In this document: positions 56,409-64,000 of the stretch, in pieces
How positions within the stretch are numbered: position 1 is the first letter of the stretch
How the letters are laid out: each line of letters begins with the position of its first letter
From: Musa acuminata AAA Group
Taxonomy: Eukaryota > Streptophyta > Magnoliopsida > Zingiberales > Musaceae
Assembly (NCBI RefSeq): GCF_036884655.1
Contig: NC_088342.1
Span: forward strand, 37,444,001 to 37,508,000
Length of the DNA stretch: 64,000 nt
Reading direction: 5' to 3'
Made by a program: the position numbers and the translations under genes
Notes under the pieces: model-generated
Seen by the model: only the letters and a program-made list of their open reading frames with translations
Databases searched by the model: none
Told to the model about the DNA's origin: nothing

Positions 56409-58775
56409 TTACCAAAAATCTTTGCATGAGCAGAAGCCATATCTGAAGTGATGAAAGCGAGTAGCATCTCGCACAATGATTTCCCGTCCTACGATTTTGG
56501 ATATAAACTTTATTGCAGAGTGACAGTCCTTGCAGACTCTTAGGTTCTTCATAATCCTCAAAGTTGTGTTCTCAGGAGTACTGATCAACCCAAAAGCAAT
56601 AGCAAGCTTTTCGCTGTGATGACTAAGTAATTGCTCCTTCAACTCCTCATCAATGTCGTGCAAGACAGATTGGGTATCAGGAACAAAACCTGCTTTCTTA
56701 ATCTCCTTCCAGAGCTTTGCAGCCATCTGATATATTGCATCCCTCTGTGGGTGCAATCCATCATCAACTCCAAAGACATGAACCTTGTTCTTTATGTGTG
56801 TCCAGCTAAACCCTTGCTCTTTCTTCACTCTTTTATCCTTCATTAGCTTCCAAATCTTAGCAGCATCATCCCATCTCCCACATGCAGAATATACATTAGC
56901 AAGTGCAGAATAAGCACCACTGTTAACAGGATCGATAGCCAGCAATCTTTCTGCCGCAACCTTTGCCAAGTCAGCATCTTTCTGAACTTTGCAAGCAGCC
57001 AGAAGGGACCCCCATGCTATGGCATCTGGTTCTACTGGCATCGTTTTTATGAACTCTTGGGCATCCTGAGTTAAACCAGCACGCGCAAACAGATCAATCA
57101 TGCATGAATAATGGCTTTGTGCGGGTTGGATCATATACTTAGTCTGCATCTGTTGAAAATAATGCCTCCCTTTCTCAACTAGTCCTGCATGTGTACACGC
57201 TGAAATCACACCAACATATGTTATATGGTCGGGCCTCACGCCTGTGCTAATCATATTTTCAAACAAGACTATAGCTTCTTCTCCTAGTCCATGTTGAGCC
57301 AAAGCTATGATCATTGAGGTCCATGAGACAGTTTCTTTACTCTGACATATCTGATAGAACACTGTCTTTGCTCCTGCAATGCTTCCAGATCTAGCATACA
57401 TGGTGATAAGGGCATTGCTCACAGAAACTGACAGTCCTGTTGATCTGATAGCTCTGCAGTGAATCTGCTTGCCATGATCCAAGGATGCCAAGCTCGAACA
57501 AACACTCAGTATTGCAGCCAGCGTGTAATGGTTTGGCTTAGGACCATTGTCAACCATCAACCTAAAGAGATCCATGGCTTCACTATTGAAACCATTTTGA
57601 ACATACCCAACAATCATAGCTGTCCAAGCAACAACATCCCGATAATTCATCAAGTCAAAGATTTCTCTAGCTGGTTGTAAGTCTCCGAGCTTAACATAAC
57701 CCTCGAGGAGTGCAGTAAAGGATACGACACTAAGATCAGAAGCCATTGTTTGTTCAAGAACCCTTCGAGCAATTGCTACCCCACCAGACTTGGAGTACAT
57801 TGAGATCAAAGCATTCCCAACCTGCCCATGACATGGCATTTCAGTTCTGACTATACAGGAATGGATCTGCTTTCCCACTCTCAACAGTCCTAGGAAAGCA
57901 CAAGCAGAAAGAGCACTGGTTAACGTGAAATTATCAGGGACCACAGACTGTTCTTTCAGCATACGCGAGAAGAACTCCAATGCCTCCTGATTCAGGTTAT
58001 TCTGATTGTATCCTGCAATGATCGCATTCCAAGTGACAATGTTACGATCAGTCATCTCGTCGAATTGGTCCTGAGCAAGATCCATTCTTCCAGACTGAGA
58101 ATACATCGAAATCATAGAATTCCAACTCGATACACTCCTCAATCTCATCATATCAAAAACAGCCTTTGCAGTCTCTACGTCCCCCGACTTTCCATACATG
58201 TTGATCAGGGAATTAGCTACGACAACAACACCACTCAGCCCAAGCTTAGCCACAAAAGAATGCACCTTTCTACCCACATCCAACGCCTCGAGGGCTGCAC
58301 AGGATGAGAGCACATTAGTAAATGTGAACTGTGACGGTGGCACTCCAAACCGAACCATCTCCAGGAACACAACAACCGCCCGTTCAAATTCTCCCATCAG
58401 ATTCAATCCCACAATCATCGTGGTCCAAGAAACAGAGTCCCTCTGGGGCATTTCAACAAACACCTTATTCGCCCTTCCAATCATACCACCTTTTGCATAC
58501 ATGGCCAGCAAGGTATTCCACGAGAACGCATTCTTGAGATGCATCCCGTCGAAAACATTGTGGGCATCGGTAAAAAATCCAAACTTAGCGTAGAGATTGA
58601 TGATATTGTTCACGAGGTAGACGCCGAGGTGGAGGCCGGCCTTGACGACATGTGCGTGGATGGATCGGCCGGCGGAGACGTTCTCGGTCCGCACGCACGT
58701 CTGAAGGAGAAAAGCATATAAGTCTGCAGGAGGAGATGGCCGGGAATGGATCGACCGAAGCCGAGTGAGAGACAT
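56409..58775 (-). CDS. PCMP-H41: DYW-type pentatricopeptide-repeat protein, intronless, 788 aa
   Basis: One uninterrupted frame with ATG at 58775-58773. It is a PLS-class PPR protein: repeated 31-36-residue helical hairpins, many with the [29 protein letters not shown] and AWTAMIVGY signatures, from about residue 50 to 600. The E and E+ motifs follow (about 610-690, [31 protein letters not shown]), then the C-terminal DYW deaminase-like domain with [20 protein letters not shown] and the end CSCKDFW. Such proteins bind organelle RNA and guide C-to-U editing; the HSE and CxxCH residues are the expected zinc and catalytic ligands. The overall sequence resembles Arabidopsis At2g22070, described as mitochondrial. 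The last three residues are DFW instead of DYW. A (TA)n tract begins about 40 bp upstream of the ATG. The reading frame is intact. Confidence 0.95.
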   Translation of the reverse strand: MSLTRLRSIHSRPSPPADLYAFLLQTCVRTENVSAGRSIHAHVVKAGLHLGVYLVNNIINLYAKFGFFTDAHNVFDGMHLKNAFSWNTLLAMYAKGGMIGRANKVFVEMPQRDSVSWTTMIVGLNLMGEFERAVVVFLEMVRFGVPPSQFTFTNVLSSCAALEALDVGRKVHSFVAKLGLSGVVVVANSLINMYGKSGDVETAKAVFDMMRLRSVSSWNSMISMYSQSGRMDLAQDQFDEMTDRNIVTWNAIIAGYNQNNLNQEALEFFSRMLKEQSVVPDNFTLTSALSACAFLGLLRVGKQIHSCIVRTEMPCHGQVGNALISMYSKSGGVAIARRVLEQTMASDLSVVSFTALLEGYVKLGDLQPAREIFDLMNYRDVVAWTAMIVGYVQNGFNSEAMDLFRLMVDNGPKPNHYTLAAILSVCSSLASLDHGKQIHCRAIRSTGLSVSVSNALITMYARSGSIAGAKTVFYQICQSKETVSWTSMIIALAQHGLGEEAIVLFENMISTGVRPDHITYVGVISACTHAGLVEKGRHYFQQMQTKYMIQPAQSHYSCMIDLFARAGLTQDAQEFIKTMPVEPDAIAWGSLLAACKVQKDADLAKVAAERLLAIDPVNSGAYSALANVYSACGRWDDAAKIWKLMKDKRVKKEQGFSWTHIKNKVHVFGVDDGLHPQRDAIYQMAAKLWKEIKKAGFVPDTQSVLHDIDEELKEQLLSHHSEKLAIAFGLISTPENTTLRIMKNLRVCKDCHSAIKFISKIVGREIIVRDATRFHHFRYGFCSCKDFW

Positions 58776-58812
58776 AGAAGAAGAAGAACCACATCAAGGC
58801 AGACTGCTTCAG

Positions 58813-58966
<154 letters not shown>

Positions 58967-59641
58967 TAAATTTGAAGTTCAATCATATTAAATTTCTAAA
59001 AAATGATTTGTATATTAAGATAATTATGAAAATTTAAGATCGATTTTTCCAAAAAAAAAACAACAAAGAATCCTTAATGGATCTTCTTATTAGGAATAAA
59101 AAAAGACATTAATAAAATAGAGAATTCAAGAGGATAATTAATTAGGTATAGCTTTATATTTTGAAATCATAAATCAAATTGTACAACCTCAAAACCAACC
59201 AAACTAAACAATTTACTTAATTTTTTTATTTTCATATTTATTAACACAGAGTTGGCAATTGATTGGTTAATCAAAAGACGATTTTGGTACTCATTTAACT
59301 TAATAATATATTTTTATTTAACAAAAAAATATTTTAAAATCATATGTTAGCTCAAACTCCAATTGAACAGATAATTAAGATTAAAATCCATCTTTGACTT
59401 CAAATTTAATTTGATTTATTCTCTAACCTTTAAATTTACAGAAAAAGAAATGAAAAGATAATACCTCTTTATTCCACATGCAGCCAGGAAAACCTTTCTT
59501 GGCACAGTAGCCAGGAAGATTCTTCCACATGCAGATTTGAAGAACATGTACACAGTTTCCTTGTCAAACTTCCTTTTGACTAGTGTTGACTATTCCAATA
59601 CAGCTTCCTTGTCAACCAAGCCACCATCCATCCTTCATCTC
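58967..59641. other. AT-rich divergent upstream region between the PPR gene and a small plus-strand gene
   Basis: No coding signal. Both flanking genes point away from this stretch, so it should contain both promoters. A diverged direct repeat (CTTCCTTGTCAA near 59557 and 59605, with CCACATGCAG near 59476 and 59524) occurs close to the small gene. Confidence 0.5.
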
Positions 59642-59649
59642 CTATAAAT
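59642..59649 (+). promoter_or_regulatory. TATA box (CTATAAAT) of the small plus-strand gene
   Basis: CTATAAATCC is a near-ideal plant TATA box. A start about 30 bases on, near 59675, would put the AG run (59695-59724) in a 5' UTR of about 90 nt ahead of the ATG at 59763. Confidence 0.65.
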
Positions 59650-59693
59650 CCTCATTCATTCATTCATGACTCCAGTACTACAAAACTATTCCA

Positions 59694-59694
<1 letters not shown>

Positions 59695-59724
<30 letters not shown>
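59695..59724. repeat. (AG)n microsatellite in the probable 5' UTR
   Basis: An AG run of about 14 units. GA-rich leaders of this kind are common in plant genes. Confidence 0.92.
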
Positions 59725-59727
<3 letters not shown>

Positions 59728-59762
59728 TCCATTTGGAATCTCTCATTGTTTTGGTCCTGGTC

Positions 59763-59981
59763 ATGGCTTTTGTAGGGTATGATGTTGCTGAAATATATGT
59801 AGATAGGAAACTCTTCAAGGAGAAGATGGAAAGAAGGGAGAAAGCGTTGGAGGGAGAAGACCTCAATGGCAGAAGAGACCAACAGAAAGGAGGTAGGGAA
59901 AAGAAGAGAGGAGGAAACTTCAAATGGAGGATCTTTAGCCTAGTCAAGAAAATACACCCTAAGCTCAGTGAAGAAGGATGA
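59763..59981 (+). CDS. Small basic protein of unknown function, 72 aa
   Basis: The frame starts MAFVGYDVAEIYVDRKLFKE and ends SLVKKIHPKLSEEG. It has a mildly hydrophobic N-terminus, a central charged and probably helical segment rich in Glu, Arg and Lys, and a Lys/Arg-rich middle (GGREKKRGGNFKWR). No domain is recognised. Evidence that it is real: a good TATA box at 59642, an AG-rich leader, the first ATG after the leader (apart from one at 59666, near the predicted start site), and a composition unlike the surrounding AT-rich DNA. I chose this ATG because the frame upstream of it has no earlier ATG. Confidence 0.5.
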   Translation: MAFVGYDVAEIYVDRKLFKEKMERREKALEGEDLNGRRDQQKGGREKKRGGNFKWRIFSLVKKIHPKLSEEG

Positions 59982-60925
59982 TGCTTCTTCTAGTTGATAT
60001 ACAACTCTTCTGGATTCACCATTACTGTGCTCATGAAGAAGAAATCTTTGCTCTCTTGTTTGTAGAGATTAAACTTGTGTTGCCCATCTGGAATTTGTAG
60101 GGAAAATATTTGATTTCTCTTGTTTGTCACCTCTTTTCATTTGTTCTTTTGTTGTCATTGAATTTTGTAAAACAAAAACTAATTTTTAGTAAACTCTTTT
60201 TTGAAACTAATGACTAATCGAATCGAATCGGAGTGTTAAAAACACTAAAATACCTTAAATTTTGAAGAGTGTTAAAGAACTTTTTTTTATATTATAAAGA
60301 TGAAAGACAAGAAAACTATGTTGATGTAATTATTCTCTTTCATCTCTTCTCACCATCTTCCTATTTCCCTCTCTCATCTGTCTCCCTCTCTGATCACCAT
60401 CCTTTCTTTTCATATTCTATCAATCTCAAAATCTAGAAAAAGCAGGGATTCAGTCACTTGTTCTTGTGGGCTGCCCAGTTCTACAAAATTTGACACTAAA
60501 GTAGTGCAAATTCCTCAGCATGCTTAAATATTTGACGAGATTAAACAATTCATAGCCAACATAATCCCAAGTTTATTAGTTTAATGAATTGTTGGTTACT
60601 GAATATTAAGAAAGAATCATTATATGAACTGTGGAAAGAATCATCCAATCATAACAAATTGTATCTTAAAGAAGCAACAAATGGTCATGTTTGGGGATTC
60701 AATTTATACAACCACAAGTCTTGCATGTTACAAAAGATTTTTGCCAACTTTACCTCCAGAATCTCTCAGGGACTAACATTAGCACAAAAACAGTCTAAGA
60801 ACAGTATGCAAAGTCCTCCAAGTGATGGTGCAAATTAGAGCTACTAAATTGGATTTCACAGCCAGATGAACATTAAGCTAAAATTCGAACTCCAAGTGAG
60901 CTGACCAAAACATTGCACTCTGATG
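59982..60925. other. Intergenic between the small gene and the MUB gene
   Basis: The 3' UTR of the small plus-strand gene and, below 60926, the 3' UTR of the minus-strand MUB gene should lie here. A frame at 60584-60838 has no recognised family. Confidence 0.5.
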
Positions 60926-63328
60926 TCAGAGGATTGTGCAACCACATCTGTTATGCTTTGGGGCTTTCGATGGTTGCTTCTCTGTGAACAAGTGTAATAT
61001 TAGTACCGATAATGAGTTAACAACAATGGGTAAAGGAAATAACTCCAGGACAAGTTGCACATAGACAAACTACAGAAATTTTATCCATGTCAAGCACTGC
61101 CATCATCTATTTCGAACATATTCTGAACCATGGAGTGGTTAGACTAAATGTTCATTACTACAGGTATATGATCATTACTACAGATATGTTAAGTTTGAAA
61201 CATCAATAGAACCGGTACCTGTGTGTCAAAAAGGATCGAAGAAAGTTATTGTATACTATGAGAATGAAGTCCAAACATTTCGAGATGTCAAAAATAGTAT
61301 ATGAATATAGTAATTTATCTGCTAAGAACACCAAGTGAATGATAGTTATATTTAACTTTGAGAACTTGAAGTTTGAAAGATCAATAAAACCAGTGCCTGT
61401 ATGTAAAAAGGATTGAAGAAATTGTGCAATATGACAATGAAGTTCAAAGATTTCCAGATATCAAAAATAGTATATAAGTAGAGCAACTTATCTGCTAAGA
61501 ATACCAAGTGAGTGCTAGTTTAATTTAATTTTGAGGACTTGCACTTGTTTCAGCATATCAAAGGCATGAATAATCTGGTATTGTTTGTATAATCAGCAGC
61601 TATTGGAAATATTTGTGAATTTATTTGTCAAAGATGCTTACTCTACAACTGATCGTATGTCCAAATTCACTAGTAATAGCTAAGCTAGAGAATAATCACT
61701 TATCCGACAGCCCATTGGCTGCTTACAAATCCACTTAGCCTTATACCACTGACACATAATATGAGATCTCTATGACCCTTGTCCTACCTTCTTTAAGTAG
61801 ATCTCCAGAGAACCAGAAGAAAAAGAACGCAAAAGAAATAAGACAATATATTTAAGAAATATTGGATCAAGATTAGTCAATCATCCATCTTCTTTTCTTT
61901 GGAGATCTACTTCCAAATTTATTTAAAATACTTGCTTCCATATTTGTATTGTCTTGATTGCCATTCCCTTTTTGTACAGATTCTCAATTAAGCTTATTGA
62001 TCTTAATTTCTTTAATTTTTGTTTTTTCCTGTTTTTGCATGATCATGGTTATGCTGTATAGAGACATTAAATTTCCAAACTAATTTTTTTTCCAAAATAC
62101 AAAACAAAACAAATTGATTAAAGTGAAAAAAAGAACTTTGACCTAAATGTCTCTCCAATCAAAAAGATTCCAGTTGATCTTTCTCCTTCTAATATCTATT
62201 GTAGACCTAGAAGGTGTTTTGATCTCCATCACTTGTACTTTAGAGAGCATACTTAAAGAGCAGATAAGATACGTATTTAGTCAATGTTGTTTCATAAAGA
62301 CAAAATACCATGGATTCTATCAGTAAGTTACTATTTCTGTGGTATGCAAGAACCAAATTATAGTGCCTCTGGACATTGATCATTGTAAAATGACAACAAA
62401 AGGAACAGAAGAAAGTGCTTGGACTTAAAACTCATTTAAAAGGTTGCTTGATTAGTGATACTAAGTTCAAGTGGGGTTTCACATTATGAATGGCTATAGA
62501 GAGTTACACCCACAAACGGTATAAAATATAATGAACTTGAATATATAAATTTTGACTATTATTTTACTGAATAGGCAGTGACTAGTCACATTATTACATT
62601 ATCATACCGCTCTCTGAGGCACATGACATGCTTGTATATTTATTATTCTTAAATGTGTATTTCAAAGGCAGAAACTTTAACGAGATCTTGTTGCTCCTAT
62701 GTGATGCTTATCTGCTGTTGCTGTCATTTATGGATAAAAGAATTTTCGTTCTTAGGATCTAGGCACAATACCATATACGTTTGTAGGGCCATGTTCAAAC
62801 AATTTGGCAGTGTTGTGAATCGACATTTAATCAAACTAAGTACAACTACAAATTAACGACATGACATAATAATTCAAAATACCAATTGTGAAGCAATTAG
62901 TGAGCATGATCAACAAAAGCCCATAAGCTGTATCACAACAATAAGAACTCAACCTGATAAGACATACAAAGTTGATATAGAAGGCTCATGAAATCTGAAT
63001 TACTTTGCTATCAAAAATGGTTTTTAAACAGAACCCCACTACCATTTTGCATCACCAAATAGATCAACTAAAAGCTCAAACTGCCTACATGTCATGTAGC
63101 ATGCAATAGAATCCCGATATACCATAAAGTAGCTCAGAAGCATATTACAAAATTTACCATTGTTCTTGTCGAGTACAGGAGGTCGAACTACAACATGCAT
63201 GGTAATTACACCACCAGGAAGCTCACCAACTGGTACCCTAGACTCAGCAATGGTTCGGTTGTTCTCCAATATTTTACCCGCATTTATGAGCTTCACGTCA
63301 TTGATTGTTTTAGGAGCAATTTCTTTAT
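60926..63328 (-). CDS. MUB: Membrane-anchored ubiquitin-fold protein (MUB), last two exons; gene runs off the right edge
   Basis: Exon 63328-63158 encodes DKEIAPKTINDVKLINAGKI, then LENNRTIAESRVPVGELPG and VITMHVVVRPPVLDKNN, the core of the MUB ubiquitin-like fold. Exon 60981-60926 joins it in phase across a 2.2-kb GT-AG intron and adds EKQPSKAPKHNRCGCTIL and a stop. The end CTIL is a CaaX-type box ending in Leu, so geranylgeranylation is expected, and the Cys two residues before it may be palmitoylated. MUB proteins sit at the plasma membrane and bind a subset of E2 ubiquitin-conjugating enzymes, limiting their activation. The first exon, about 40 residues with the N-terminal beta-hairpin of the fold, is not seen before 64000 and should lie beyond the window. 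Confidence 0.9.
61191..61548. repeat. Tandem duplication of about 178 bp in the MUB intron
   Basis: Two adjacent units share the landmarks GTTTGAAA(C/G)ATCAATA(G)AACC(G/A)GT, AAAAAGGAT(C/T)GAAGAAA, ATGAAGT(C/T)CAAA, AAAAATAGTATAT and TTATCTGCTAAGAA(C/T)ACCAAG. They begin at about 61191 and 61371. They differ at scattered sites, so the duplication is not recent. Confidence 0.85.
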
Positions 63329-64000
63329 CTAAAAATAAAAAAAAAGAGTCCAAAATTTTAAAATCATGCAGGAAAGGAACACTAGAAACAAGAAAGTTAT
63401 GTGAAATTTAATGATCCATAGAATCATAAATTCAATGAAAACCATAACAATGATGAGAACATAGAAGATAATGACAATCGCCATATCACTGAAAAGAAGA
63501 GGCATTGATCCAACTAAAATTATCCATTAAGTCAAAAATTGGTTCTTTGTAGGCTAAATGCAAAATAACATTTCTAAATTACATTTAAGGCACAGATTTG
63601 TGAGTAAAACATGTCATAGCAATACATTCGATAGCATTAACCAACTTTTGTAATGCTTAATTTCACCTCAACCATTTGTCCAGCTTGCATGCCATTCCAA
63701 ATATTGGATAGTAGTTCCTGGCATCAAATGATAATTTTTAAAAAGAAAAAAACAACAGATTACCCTTTTTTGGCTATCATCAATGGAAGGGCACATAAGC
63801 ATGCATTAGTTGATAAAATACAGAAAGCAAGCATTAGTCCAAAATCCTGATATCTGTCTTCATCCAAACTAATGAAAAAAAAGAATTCTGGTCTTTATGG
63901 AATGCAACTACGAATATAAGATATCAATTGGAAATGGTCAAAGACAAATGTGAAGCACCATAGACGGCAGCTAAACCAATTCAAAGAACAAAGTAATATC
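63329..64000 (-). other. MUB intron sequence up to the window edge
   Basis: The minus strand immediately upstream of the exon ending at 63328 is a normal T-rich acceptor tract (TTATTTTTAG). Nothing resembling the missing first MUB exon was seen, so this is taken as intron. Confidence 0.55.

Overview
This is plant nuclear DNA, most likely from a monocot. The genes are intron-rich with GT-AG junctions, the first coding exons are very GC-rich while later exons and introns are AT-rich (a gradient typical of commelinid monocots), and the families are land-plant ones: a DYW pentatricopeptide-repeat protein, a TGA bZIP factor, a membrane-anchored ubiquitin-fold protein and an mTERF protein. A banana-type (Zingiberales) genome is a guess, not a demonstrated assignment. 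No bacterial, organellar or viral replicon is seen.

Layout. 1-2.7 kb: AT-rich intergenic DNA with a long TTA microsatellite. 2.7-7.7 kb (minus): a six-exon RING-H2 E3 ligase gene. 9.0-9.3 kb: a doubtful small Pro/Gly-rich reading frame. 9.7-16.1 kb: an mTERF gene, frameshifted and split by a 5.2-kb Copia-type LTR retrotransposon (10203-15422, plus). 17.6-18.1 kb: three tandem tRNA-Trp(CCA) genes. 19.6-24.8 kb: a second copy of the same Copia family in opposite orientation (minus), so the two copies form a large inverted pair around the 3' half of the mTERF gene and the tRNA cluster. 26.7-28.1 kb: an element whose long inverted arms are themselves tandem repeats. 28.5-37.1 kb (plus): a seven-exon gamma-glutamyltransferase gene whose introns hold an LTR remnant, a 24-bp minisatellite and a tandem duplication of about 835 bp. 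38.1-41.7 kb (minus, convergent): an eight-exon TGA1/TGA4-type bZIP gene with a GC-rich upstream region to about 44.3 kb. 44.3-52.2 kb: no supportable gene. 52.2-53.5 kb (plus): an acidic-protein gene with two apparent frameshifts. 56.4-58.8 kb (minus): an intact, intronless 788-aa DYW-type PPR gene with a (TA)n tract about 40 bp upstream of its start. 59.6-60.0 kb (plus): a small gene with a clear TATA box. 60.9 kb to beyond the right edge (minus): the last two exons of a membrane-anchored ubiquitin-fold (MUB) gene.

The host genes are unrelated single-copy housekeeping or regulatory genes; no cluster or operon-like system is apparent. The most notable points are the transposon-split mTERF gene, the inverted Copia pair sharing stop codons, the tandem-arm DNA element, the TGA1-type factor reduced to a single cysteine, and the 7-nt first coding exon inferred for the gamma-glutamyltransferase gene. 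I did not find a convincing undescribed biological system. All exon joins were read by eye from splice sites and frame, without transcript data.
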